From NCBI RefSeq assembly GCF_023715145.1, contig NZ_JAMBNP010000005.1:1-64000 (forward strand): a DNA stretch of 64,000 bases, written 5' to 3'. The notes under the pieces are model-generated. The model was not told where the DNA came from. It ran no database searches and worked only from the letters and a program-made list of their open reading frames with translations. This document shows positions 54,501 to 62,604 of the stretch, one piece after another; position 1 is the stretch's first letter; every line of letters begins with the position of its first letter. Made by a program: the position numbers and the translations under genes. The stretch comes from Paenibacillus glycanilyticus. GTDB taxonomy: Bacteria > Bacillota > Bacilli > Paenibacillales > Paenibacillaceae.

Positions 54501-57500
54501 TTGGCTTGAACCCTGCTGTTCCGGGGTTAGACGCGTCGGACTTCTTATTGAAGGACGATAACGGCAATAGGCTGAACGCGACGGCAGCAGTCACAACCGA
54601 CGGCGGAGCGACGTACCGCGTTACCGCTGGATTCGTCGGCGGCCGAACGTATACGGTGCAGCCGGTTAAACAAGGCTACGACTTTGGTTTGAAGACGTCA
54701 GTCTTCTTCCCGACAACGATTAAGGTACAGCAGGCCGGCGTGAAAGCCGGTCAACTAAGCGTGAAGCTGTCTCCCGCCATCGGCGGTTTGCCGGCGAGCG
54801 CCTTTACGCTTCGGAATGCCGGCGGAGGGCTCGTTAAGATTGATTCGGTCAAGGAGCTGAACGACGGTCTGGCTTACGCTCTCCATGCAGGGTTGACCGA
54901 AGGCGAGACGTACACGCTTAAGCTTCACGCCGACGGCTACGACTTCGGAACCGCGCTGTCGGTTAACGTGCCGATCACGGTCGGCATAAGCATGGCCGAC
55001 ATTGGCGCAGAAGGCTTCGACGTCACGCTCGATCAAGCCGTTTCAAGCTTAATTGCCGGCAACTTCGCTCTGACGGACGATCGAGGCGCTTCGATCACGG
55101 TTCAATCCGCTACGGCCGTTAACGGCGGCGAGCGTTATCATGTCGATGCAGCGCTGACGGAGGGCAAGACGTACACGCTGACTTTAGAACGCGGCGGCTA
55201 CGATTTCGGAATCGGTCGGCAATTGTTCGTTCCAGTCTCCGCAGCATTCACTTTGCAGTCGGCTAACGCCGCCGGAATCGCGATTCAATTCCAGACCGCG
55301 GTCGCCGGATTAACGAAAAGCAGCTTCGTATTGCTCGACGAAGAAGGAAACACCGTCAGCATCCGATCGGCGGCGACTTCCGATGACGGCATAACGTATG
55401 CCATCGCTGCCGATCTCGCGGACGGCAAGTCCTACACTTTAACCGTCGCGGCATCCGGTTACACGTTTGGAGCACCGATAGAATTCGACGTTCGAACCAT
55501 AGCGGTATCTAACGTGACGACATCCGGCTTCAAGCTTGGCTTAAGCGCGGCCATTCCGAATTTGAACCCATCGCTCGTTCAGCTGAAGGACGGCAACGGA
55601 AACGTAATCGCCTTGGATGCGAGCAAGTTCTTCGACGAGAACCCGAATTCTCCGAACAAGGGCAAATCGTACGCGGTGCTCGTGCCGATAACGGCGGGCG
55701 CCATTTATACCATCGAGGTGCTGGATCCGGCACATCCGACTACGGGATCGTCCGAAGTTGTATTGCCAATCCGCGTCCAAAGCAGCGTCGTGGAGGCGAA
55801 TGCCAACGGTATTACGGCGTCGCTTTCTCCGGCACAGGTAAACCTGCTTCCGGCGGACCTGACGATTGCGACGGCAGAGGGCGAGCGAATTCCGGTCTTG
55901 GCCGTCGTGCCGGGAGCGGCCGCAGGCCAGTTCATCTTGCAGGCGCCGCTCGCGGAAGGAAGCACCTACACGCTAACGTTCGCGAAGAAAGGCTACGAAT
56001 TCGCTTCGAGCATAACTGCTTATGTGCCGATAACGGTCGAACCGGCGATTCAGTCGATGAACGAAAGCGGCTTTACGATAACGTTAAATGAGCCTGTCTC
56101 CGGTCTGTCCGTCAAGCTGATTGACAGCCTTGGCAATCATGTTTCGCCGGTAACGGTCACGGCTTCCGACGAAGGCCTCAGCTATAAAGTCGCCTTTAAT
56201 ATGGGCTACAATCGCGATTTCACGCTCAAGCTGAGCAAGGCCGGTTATGACTTCGGCGGTGACCGCATCGTCAACAACGTCAGCTCCGTGCCGAAGCTCA
56301 TTGCGGCGACGTCCGACGAGAGCGGGACGAAGGTGATCCTGACGTTCGACAAACCGATGAAACCGACGGATTCCACGTCCTTTTCGGTGAAGATCGACAA
56401 TCAGTGGCAGAGCAACGTGAGATCCGCGCTCGGTTCTGATCCGACGACGATTGTCTTGACGTGGAGCGCTACGGGGAAGGTGATCGGCTCTACGGCAACG
56501 GCGCTGGTCGCCTATGCCGGCGTCAACCGCGTGCAGGCGGTGAACCTGTTGTTCTTGCCGACATTCGGTGAGACTCCGGTAACAAATGCCGCGACGGTTC
56601 AAGGCTTCGTATTGAGCAGCGCGGTCAAGGATTCATCCGCCGTCTACCCGGCGCAGGTGCTTCGCGGCCAATACGGAATGACGGCGCTTGAAGCGATTAA
56701 AGCGCTTCGGGAGGGCGGGTTCACAGTCGCCTCGTATACGAGAGCCGTCTATGCCGTATACGAATTGTCCAAAGAAGCGATCATCGGGCTGTTCGGCGAG
56801 ATGGAAGCCGACGCGACGACGATGCTGCAAGGACAGGATGCCATGTTTGATCCTAGCTATCCTTATTACGGTAGAGACATGATGGCGGCAGGCTATACGC
56901 CGTCCGAGTTCGGACCGTTCTTGCGCAAGCACGGCAAGACGGGCAAGCAAGCGGTTGTTCAATTGAAAGCCGCCGGAGCCTCCGCATCCGACGTCGCGGC
57001 CATGCTGCGGTCGGCGTACGATGAAACGGCCGGAAGCGGGGCAGCGATTCTGAAGGCTTCCGGTTATGAATTGGAAGAGGCAGCGGCGGCCGTACAGTAT
57101 GCATACGAGCTAAGCGATGCGAACGCGATCCGCGCCTTGAAAGACGCAGGCTGGCAAGCGAAGGAAGTTGCCGCCGCGATGAAGGCGCAGCTGTCCGCGG
57201 GAGCCGCGGCAATGGCGGAAGCACTTGCCGAAGCCGGTTACGCGGCAGCCGCGATCGGCAGCGCTGTTGCGCAGGCCTATGCATTCGATGACGCCGATAA
57301 GGCCGTCGCGGCATTCGTCCAAGCCGGCTTCTCCTCATCGGATACGTACGGCATCGTCCGCGGGTCGTTCCCGCAGTCCGGCACGGCGAAAGCGATGCTG
57401 GAAGCAGGCGTGAGTTCCAAGGAAGTCGCCTCTGCCGTTTCCGAGGCAGGCGACAGCCCGGCGGTCTTCATTCAAGCGATGAAGGCGGTTCAAGCGGAGG

Positions 57501-60500
57501 ATCAGTTGATCGCCGTAACGATCAAAGAAGTATGGGGCGTTACGTCCGCGAGCGAAGCGATGAAGGCGTTTGACGCGAACGGCTACGATTTGGCGAAGCG
57601 GGCCGGCTTGCTGCGTCGCGCGTACGAAGCGGACATCGCGACGGCCGTCAGCGCGCTTTACGACGGCGCGACGAACGAGGAACGAAACAATCTGCTCCGT
57701 TATTTGGTGAAAGGCGGTTACGATCCTGTCGCGACGACTTCTTATTTCTTGAACAACGTAAGAGGCACCGGCCGTAGCTCCGTCCTGAACCAGCTGAAGC
57801 AGGCGGGACTCACGACTTCGCAGGCGCTTAAGACGCTTCACGACGCCATTATTCAGGGCGGTGCGGCATTTGGCTTAAATGATGCGCTTCAAGTTCTAAG
57901 CGGCGATTATTCCACCCGTTATACGGCGTCCGATGCGATTGCCGGTCTGCTAGAAGCATTCGCCGGCGATTCCGCGACGACGATCGACCTTAACGCCGTT
58001 TCGGCTGCCGTGTTCCCCGCCCGCTTGTGGGACAAATATGAAGTCGCGGGCGCTTTGAAAAGCTTGATGGGGATGAACCTGCAGCAATGGATCACGCTCG
58101 AGCGGACGAATGCGATCGCGGGCTGTCCTTGCAGCGTGACGACGATACGCAAGGACGCGGAATATCTGTTTAGCGGAACAACGCTGGAGGATTTGACCGT
58201 TGCCATGAGCTTGTCCGGGCAATTTACGCTCGATGAGCTGATCGACGGCACAATCGGCGCCTATGGGTATAGCGGCGCGGGACAAGCGCTGCCTTACCTG
58301 ACATCGGCGCTGAAGAACGCCGGCTACGCCTTCGAGGACGTCGCCGAATCGTTCGACCGAAGAGGCTGGTCCGAATGGATTCTCGCCTTCAGCCGGTACG
58401 GCATCTCGGCAAGCGACGTCGCGGCTTATCTGATCGGCAAGCAGGATACGATGGATCAAGTCATTCGCAAGCTGTCGCCTTACTCCCTGAGAGATATCGC
58501 GCTAGTGCTTCGAGAGAACTACGGTTTATCGGATTTGGACGCCTCAACGGCCATGATCGCGAGCACCGGGGAACCGTCGGACGATATCGCCGCGGCCATC
58601 GCCTGGGCGTACGGCAGCGATCCGGTCATGCTTTGGATTCAGACGCTTCGCGCGCAGGGAGCGACGGCGACATCCGTCATTAACACGCTCGCGGCCCGTT
58701 ATCCGGCCTACCGGACGTACGACGCGCTTGGTCCGGCGTTGATCAAAGGCGGCTTCAGCCGCGATGAGGTCATTCAAGGGCTGATCGTTAGCTTCTCGTA
58801 CGGCAATAATTTGGCGGGCACGATCAAGCTGATTCAGTCTTTGTACGCGCAGCAGCAAATTACGATCGCGCAGCTGCTGACCGCATCCGGCAGCGCTACG
58901 CCGGAAAGCGGTATCGATTTCCTTGCGCTTGGCGGCTACAAGCTGTCCGACATAGCCGGCAGCCTGAAGGAATTTTACGGTTTATCTTCGGGAGAAGCCG
59001 CGTACGCGCTTTCGAAAAAATATCCGAACAACGTTAGTGCGGTATTAATGGCGTTATCGTCCGTATACGGACAGACAATCGAGATGACGCTGGGTGAAGC
59101 CTTGGACGCACAAGGCATCTCGTCCGCCTCGGCAGCCGTCGATTACTTGCGCAACGCCGGCTTTGGCTTCCGCGACATCGCGGCCGTGGTCAAAGAGCGG
59201 TTTGCCCGCGACGCGGGACAGATTGCCGCAATGTATGCCGCGAATCATACGGTCGACGTCAACGCGGTCGCAACGACGCTGGCCTCGCTATTCGGACAAT
59301 CCGTGGAGTCGGTCGTTCACGGCTGGCTCGAAGCGCAAGGGACAACATCTTATTCAGAGGCGATTACGTTCATGAACCGGGCGAACTTCAGTCTGGCGAG
59401 CATCGTCAAGCTGGCGAAGAACGAGTACGGCCTTTCGTCGGGTGCAGCCCTTCAAGCGCTGGTCGCTTCCGGCTTATACCCGCAATCCAACGTCGTCGGC
59501 ACCGTTGCGAGCGTGTACGGAAGCGGACAGAACGAGACGATCGTTGAATCGCTGGCGGCTAACGGGCTGAATACATTCGAACAAGCCGTACCGTATTTGA
59601 AGAAAATGTACTTCGGACTTACCGCGCTCGTCCGGGTCGGCAAAGAGCATTACGGGTTGACGAGCGGAGAGACGATCGCCGTTCTGAACGGAACGACCGA
59701 TTATTCCTCCTCCGAGATTGATGCCGCCGTCCAAAACGTCTACGGGCAGACGCTGCAGCAGACGCAGCTCAGCACGTTAACCGGGCTAGGCGTCGCGACC
59801 TTCGCTGACGCGATCCCGCAGCTGCGTTCGCTCGATTTCACCCTGCGTGACATCGTATTGGCGGCGAAGACGTATTACGGGCTGTCGGCAGGCAAGGCGA
59901 CTTACGATTTGCTTCATTACGGGCATATCGACGCACAGGACATCTTAAATGAAATTGCCGAGCTTTACGGACAGCCGATCGATCAAAGCCTCAATGAGCT
60001 GCTCGACGAGAGCGGACTGGCAACAATCGCCGAAGCCGCGCCGTTCCTGCGTTCCCTGGGCTACTCGATGCAGGACGTTATCGAAGCTTCGAAGTCGTAT
60101 TACGGCAACGGGGCGGACGTCACGATTCAAGCGCTGACCGCCGTTTATCCAGACAGCGTGAGCGTCATCGAGTGGACGGTGCTTCAGCAGTACGGCGAAG
60201 GCGGGCAGTCGTCGGCCGCCCAGGCTGCGCGGGATTCCTTGCAAGCAGCAGGCATTACAGATGCGGAAGAGGCAATAACGCATCTATGGAATGCAGGCTT
60301 CTCGTTCCTCGATATCGCAAGCCTGCTCAAAACCGACTTTGGCAAATCCGCGGCGGACGTGGCGAAGCTGTTCCTGGCCAGCGGCTCCTTCGCGCCGGCA
60401 GCAATTATTGGCGGCATCGGCACCGTATACGGATCGACTTACGATTCGTCGTTCGTGGAAACGTTGAAGACGGCAGGAGCTTTGACCCCTGATCAATTCG

Positions 60501-62395
60501 CATCCTTTATGAACGAGGGAGGTTATCGGGCTGTTTACATCGTCGAGGCGTTAAAGTCGAGCTACGGCAAGACAAGCGCGGAGGCCAAAGCGATTTTGAT
60601 GGCACTCGGCCAATACAGCGCGGCCGCGGTTCAATCGACCGTCGACCAGGTCTACGGGTCGGACGCGACATCCGGCACGCTGCAGGAAGTGCTTGATCTG
60701 TTCGGCATCAAGACGGCGGATGGCGCAGCGGCCTTCCTTCGTCAGCAGAATGCTCCCGTCAAAGACGTCGTTCAGTATTTGAAGGACGCGTATGCGCTCG
60801 GGGCTGATGAATCGACGGCAATGCTCTCTCCGCATTACGGCAAAACGGAGCTTGGCCTCGCGGTGATAGCAGTCTATTACGGCGATAAGAACATCGGGTA
60901 CTTAATTAAGATGATCCCGGCAGACCGCATGTCCACGCCTAACAGCGCCGCGGTGTACATGAGCGACAAGTTCAGCCCGACGGATGTCGTGCTTGCGCTG
61001 AAGGTCATCTTCGGACTGGATGCGTTAGGCGTAACCGATGCCATTCGAAACGAAGTGATCCCCGCGGACAAGGTTCGCGCGGCAGTGACCGAAGTGTTCG
61101 GCGCCGATCCGTTGTATGCGTTCTTGAAGCGAATCAAGGACAATGGCGGCAGCGCGAACGACGTCGCGGCGGAACTGGACAGAAGAGGCGTATTGGAGAC
61201 GGCCGGCGCGGGTTACTTAATCGACACGCTGGCAAGTCTCGGTTACGATAATGCCAGCATTTTGAAGATGAGATACAACTACTACAACCGCTCCCGCCAG
61301 AATGCGGGAACGAACGAGGAGCAGGGAACGCAATTGGTCCGGCTTGGCGTGAACACGCCGGAAGCGATCGTCGCGTTCATCCGAACGCAAAGCATGTCGC
61401 CAATCGATACGATCGCAATCGTGAAGGCCGGTTTGCCAAGCGCCGACATGACGGTCATTGCCAAAGCGATGTTCAATGCGGGGTACGAGAAACGCGCGTT
61501 AATGGGCGCCCTTAGTTTCTACGGCGAGCACGGAGACGGCATCGCGGCGCTGCTCAAGACGTTTGGCTTGTCCGTGCAGGATGCGCTTCTCTACCTGCGC
61601 GACCGTTCGAGCGACGAGCAGCTGCGCTGGCTCATCCGCGACGGATACTCGCCTTCCGAGTACCTTCGGTACATGAACATCCGATCCGATAACACGATCG
61701 CCATTCTCAAGGAGAACGGGTATACCGCGGAGCAGCTTGGCACGCTTCTCGGGAATATGAACACTGATTTTTACGCGGTCGCGGACGCGCTTTATCACGG
61801 CGGCTTCACGACTGTCGCCGATCTCTCCCGGGCATTGATCGCTGCTCGTAGCCGTGTCGTATGGATTCCGCAGTACTTGGATGAAATCGGAGGCTGGACA
61901 CTGCAGGAGGTCGCTCAAGGGATGCTCGATTCGGGATTAATCTCGCTTGTCGAGCTGGTCAGCGCGCTTCAGATGGCGAACGGCAACAACTTGAAGAATA
62001 CGTATCAAATCATCAAAGCCATATCGGGGAAAGAAAGACAGGCGTTCTACAACGAGCTGAGCTCGGGCGAGAAGCAGTTGATCGACGATAACGAAGTCGC
62101 GATCCTGATGACCGTCGCAACCTTCAGGGAAGCCGGCATCAGCATTACGGCCGTCGCCCTGCAGCTTCGGAATACAGAGGTCATCGGCTTCGAGGACGGA
62201 GCCAAGCTGATGGGCCTGGCCGGCTTTAACGTCGGAGACATCCTCTCGACGATCTGGGATGTGTATCGCGATGAGATTGGCATCATGATTATCCAGAAGA
62301 TGATCGAGAAAGTCATCGGCAACTATTTCGCCGAGTTCAAGAACTATATCAAGCTGGTCAAATTGGTATCGAAGATCGTGAGAAGGTACGCTTAG
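48548..62395 (+). CDS. giant SLH-anchored repeat protein
   Basis: 4615 residues, one open frame. Signal peptide about 1-35 (ends IGYASG). Three SLH domains (~48-95, 102-155, 165-215) for attachment to cell-wall polymer. Residues ~230-465 are short hydrophobic strands in regular turns (NVIVKGNLRIGQAVGDGDVY), beta-helix-like, ending in a Gly-rich linker. Residues 471-2580 hold about 24 diverged Ig-like repeats of 85-90 residues with the pattern GF-x-L-x-x-A-V-x-GL ... DGG-x-(S/T)Y ... YTL-x-x-x-K-x-GYDFG-x-P. A SwmB/Big_5-like domain (~2581-2680) follows, then 2683-4615 alpha-helical repeats of unknown family. Cysteine is nearly absent: one in the signal peptide and a C-P-C at 3193-3195. Likely a long surface stalk with a helical tip: adhesin or S-layer-associated. 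Function unknown. Controlled probably by the upstream two-component system. Confidence 0.9.
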   Translation: MDFIKLGERSKLFVQWLVIVSLVCGLVQPGIGYASGTEAAGSSSVPTDIQGHWAERTLTDWLGKGYIKGFEDGTVRPDASISRIEFVALANRLFAYKGGADASFKDVPASAWYASDVAAAASEGYVYGFPDGTFRPSKTLTRAEAASMLAKLVPALVREDAEPLSAFKDKGSVPAYGRYALGAALDAGLVTGYPDHTLRPAASMSRAEAVVVLDRILKQSVPNAAGGIVVAAKSLQEAGTYGPETGTLTVAGDLSIDVPGVTLRNVIVKGNLRIGQAVGDGDVYLDSVTVKGTTTISGGGEHSVHIDDAKLGTVIVEKKDGRIRVVVDGSTVIEQLDVRTDARIESNGPESGIAGIAISADGEVALSGKFALVEIKSDVKLIVDTGSIKRLVVNETVGSTKVMLNAGVEVASAELHGTTSVQGTGIIAKALVDAPDVIFETKPLQVEKTERGGKDSGVPIGGGDGGLPNPTVTVSVTANQAGVAGFKLNFNKAVAGLTPTEVTLLTNGGQPVSVGAVATLDGGLSYGVVAALLEGESYTVALAKSGYEFGSAVSFKVPETPPQTIQVAANVTHISAAGFKAVFDQPVINPLFTLKQGGNTVAITDAVTSDNGMSYAIAAILAEDVTYTLTVMKTGYDFGSPKSVYVPVTTPETVPVTASVNGVSETGFTVSLSGAVAGLSAGDFRLTDGLGAPVGLTAATTDGGETYSIAAALTAGGSYTLAITKSGYSFGEALAVVVPGTPDIVVVSPSASNVTTAGFVLSMDQKVPDMEPLSLELKNGDNQSVGVDMLSAVVVGSRYEVWASLDMNETYTLTLNKEGYAFDAPVAIEVVPERIPAAVSQVSHGSFRLKFEAPVSGLTADQLALKDASGQPVAISGLRTEDGGLIWSIEADMSAAGIYTFRADMPDAKYAEVDVVVSETIGIGKYTTINGPYSPQYTGYTVHLDRAVPGLDASHFSLTNASGDPIVPTGVSTTDNGLTYTLQTTEINAGGPFTLGVTAPGYDFGPPAIIVSATLNPWNTRQRPPQFMAGFNPYVPDMTKDNFQVIDESGAEVEVIEVVWDAQMRLYIGKFAGSNGHTYSLSAHADGYDFGAPKMIRVSARNELSAVSATGVTLSLNPPLKLDTSSAFTLKTLDGVKVPINSVTTDDDGSTYRIAANLAGGEYMLSMNADADPNQFYINIPILSRISIGAIASDGITVALDKPNNGLWAGSFQLLHESTGDPVTITSAVTSDGGYSYKLNAGLAGGTYNLKLIGHLPEDGVSFQVADTVDAGSTTISKITNAGFELSFANAIPGLLPVNVDIRDAAGKRLSGVTLATDDNGATYHVRVPLTSNQDYAVTLTKAFAIFQSPVSFHVNRFITGSVTDVTVGGRLILRFSPAFPEIENYLGLVLKDENGQTVYPNGFESFDNGASYRVTVPGGFRPGAAYTYTLELDGFEMKPVAFVAPPSISVASASATGVTVAFADPIAGLLLRNFVVRGPQGEIIAMTSATTNDGGLTYSIAGTLAAGKAYTIQYKPDAASQVNEPVPFVVTKLVTATVSNPTTTGFKLQFNTRIAGLLPGQLILRNPDGSRIAVNQYTLATADQGLTYKVTMSMVEAGDGYTVDLARDDFKLASPVSFNVPATAQTRLLGTQTNLIAVQVFPDMPDLTAANFALVDGTGRSVAITVSYQGGAIYHLKGIFDPNLTYTLKTSVPGYAFGDPIPIAYIVKVDAVVLRQNQSGFTLHLRPAIPGLTASDLHLSDADGNTVAITSAVTSDNGLSYQVQAALTAGKTYTVSTTKAGYLVVTSDPFSLTSKRASIDQVSVHGFKLNFTSPMALLDTDLALTNEQGDPVKATFVSWDGGLTYQVSAELAAGVPYSLSINKMGYDFGAALAFSLQAVVPTFGGTMAGNVNAFTLSFDRPVQGLRPSDFVIMREGWGQPIPVQQATTTDGGSTYLIETTFWGAARYTVLPKKDGYDFGAPVAMDIPVAASAAVLRSGATYMDIGLNPAVPGLDASDFLLKDDNGNRLNATAAVTTDGGATYRVTAGFVGGRTYTVQPVKQGYDFGLKTSVFFPTTIKVQQAGVKAGQLSVKLSPAIGGLPASAFTLRNAGGGLVKIDSVKELNDGLAYALHAGLTEGETYTLKLHADGYDFGTALSVNVPITVGISMADIGAEGFDVTLDQAVSSLIAGNFALTDDRGASITVQSATAVNGGERYHVDAALTEGKTYTLTLERGGYDFGIGRQLFVPVSAAFTLQSANAAGIAIQFQTAVAGLTKSSFVLLDEEGNTVSIRSAATSDDGITYAIAADLADGKSYTLTVAASGYTFGAPIEFDVRTIAVSNVTTSGFKLGLSAAIPNLNPSLVQLKDGNGNVIALDASKFFDENPNSPNKGKSYAVLVPITAGAIYTIEVLDPAHPTTGSSEVVLPIRVQSSVVEANANGITASLSPAQVNLLPADLTIATAEGERIPVLAVVPGAAAGQFILQAPLAEGSTYTLTFAKKGYEFASSITAYVPITVEPAIQSMNESGFTITLNEPVSGLSVKLIDSLGNHVSPVTVTASDEGLSYKVAFNMGYNRDFTLKLSKAGYDFGGDRIVNNVSSVPKLIAATSDESGTKVILTFDKPMKPTDSTSFSVKIDNQWQSNVRSALGSDPTTIVLTWSATGKVIGSTATALVAYAGVNRVQAVNLLFLPTFGETPVTNAATVQGFVLSSAVKDSSAVYPAQVLRGQYGMTALEAIKALREGGFTVASYTRAVYAVYELSKEAIIGLFGEMEADATTMLQGQDAMFDPSYPYYGRDMMAAGYTPSEFGPFLRKHGKTGKQAVVQLKAAGASASDVAAMLRSAYDETAGSGAAILKASGYELEEAAAAVQYAYELSDANAIRALKDAGWQAKEVAAAMKAQLSAGAAAMAEALAEAGYAAAAIGSAVAQAYAFDDADKAVAAFVQAGFSSSDTYGIVRGSFPQSGTAKAMLEAGVSSKEVASAVSEAGDSPAVFIQAMKAVQAEDQLIAVTIKEVWGVTSASEAMKAFDANGYDLAKRAGLLRRAYEADIATAVSALYDGATNEERNNLLRYLVKGGYDPVATTSYFLNNVRGTGRSSVLNQLKQAGLTTSQALKTLHDAIIQGGAAFGLNDALQVLSGDYSTRYTASDAIAGLLEAFAGDSATTIDLNAVSAAVFPARLWDKYEVAGALKSLMGMNLQQWITLERTNAIAGCPCSVTTIRKDAEYLFSGTTLEDLTVAMSLSGQFTLDELIDGTIGAYGYSGAGQALPYLTSALKNAGYAFEDVAESFDRRGWSEWILAFSRYGISASDVAAYLIGKQDTMDQVIRKLSPYSLRDIALVLRENYGLSDLDASTAMIASTGEPSDDIAAAIAWAYGSDPVMLWIQTLRAQGATATSVINTLAARYPAYRTYDALGPALIKGGFSRDEVIQGLIVSFSYGNNLAGTIKLIQSLYAQQQITIAQLLTASGSATPESGIDFLALGGYKLSDIAGSLKEFYGLSSGEAAYALSKKYPNNVSAVLMALSSVYGQTIEMTLGEALDAQGISSASAAVDYLRNAGFGFRDIAAVVKERFARDAGQIAAMYAANHTVDVNAVATTLASLFGQSVESVVHGWLEAQGTTSYSEAITFMNRANFSLASIVKLAKNEYGLSSGAALQALVASGLYPQSNVVGTVASVYGSGQNETIVESLAANGLNTFEQAVPYLKKMYFGLTALVRVGKEHYGLTSGETIAVLNGTTDYSSSEIDAAVQNVYGQTLQQTQLSTLTGLGVATFADAIPQLRSLDFTLRDIVLAAKTYYGLSAGKATYDLLHYGHIDAQDILNEIAELYGQPIDQSLNELLDESGLATIAEAAPFLRSLGYSMQDVIEASKSYYGNGADVTIQALTAVYPDSVSVIEWTVLQQYGEGGQSSAAQAARDSLQAAGITDAEEAITHLWNAGFSFLDIASLLKTDFGKSAADVAKLFLASGSFAPAAIIGGIGTVYGSTYDSSFVETLKTAGALTPDQFASFMNEGGYRAVYIVEALKSSYGKTSAEAKAILMALGQYSAAAVQSTVDQVYGSDATSGTLQEVLDLFGIKTADGAAAFLRQQNAPVKDVVQYLKDAYALGADESTAMLSPHYGKTELGLAVIAVYYGDKNIGYLIKMIPADRMSTPNSAAVYMSDKFSPTDVVLALKVIFGLDALGVTDAIRNEVIPADKVRAAVTEVFGADPLYAFLKRIKDNGGSANDVAAELDRRGVLETAGAGYLIDTLASLGYDNASILKMRYNYYNRSRQNAGTNEEQGTQLVRLGVNTPEAIVAFIRTQSMSPIDTIAIVKAGLPSADMTVIAKAMFNAGYEKRALMGALSFYGEHGDGIAALLKTFGLSVQDALLYLRDRSSDEQLRWLIRDGYSPSEYLRYMNIRSDNTIAILKENGYTAEQLGTLLGNMNTDFYAVADALYHGGFTTVADLSRALIAARSRVVWIPQYLDEIGGWTLQEVAQGMLDSGLISLVELVSALQMANGNNLKNTYQIIKAISGKERQAFYNELSSGEKQLIDDNEVAILMTVATFREAGISITAVALQLRNTEVIGFEDGAKLMGLAGFNVGDILSTIWDVYRDEIGIMIIQKMIEKVIGNYFAEFKNYIKLVKLVSKIVRRYA
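49958..56287 (+). repeat. about 24 Ig-like repeats of 85-90 codons
   Basis: Tandem in-frame repeats within the giant gene. Recurrent features: opening GF/G-x-x-L, A-V-x-GL at about 10 residues, DGG/DNG-x-S/T-Y at about 45, A-A-L-x-x-G-x-x-Y-T-L at about 60, K-x-GYDFG-x-P at the end. Repeats are strongly diverged, so DNA-level identity is low. Confidence 0.8.
56595..62392 (+). repeat. alpha-helical repeat region of the giant gene
   Basis: Helical-hairpin units with AG(Y/F/W) at the turn: about 30-35 codons at the start (AxxxLxxAGxxxxEVAxxxxxAY), merging into 75-80-codon units. Eight clear 75-codon units lie at 59102-60893 with the pattern L-x-x-x-G-I-x-T-x-x-x-A-x-x-x-L and then DI-x-x-x-x-K-x-x-YGL-S, ending in VYG. 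I recognise no known family. Confidence 0.75.
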
Positions 62396-62403
62396 GAGAC
62401 AAT

Positions 62404-62441
62404 AAGCGGCGCGTAGGGTTATTCCCTGCAGCGCCGCTTTT
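62404..62441 (+). terminator. intrinsic terminator after the giant gene
   Basis: AAGCGGCGC pairs with GCGCCGCTT, with an inner AGGG...CCCT extension, then TTTT. The rest of the gap up to 62604 shows a short palindrome ACACGTGT (about 62510-62517) and no gene; a promoter for glgP is not clear. Confidence 0.88.
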
Positions 62442-62604
62442 ACATACATGCGCATGTTGTCTGACTTCTAGCTCAACGTATAGTCGGGTAATGGATCGCG
62501 CTTGTATAGACACGTGTACTACCTAACGGCATATAGTAGTAAAGCATCCAGTTTTTTAGGCGCTTTCATGTTGAAGCGCAATATGGAGAAAATGAGGTGG
62601 GATG

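Noticed and set aside
49958..62392. CRISPR-like or satellite repeats
   Set aside because: The repeats are in-frame, long (75-90 codons) and strongly diverged at DNA level; they are protein repeats, not spacer arrays.
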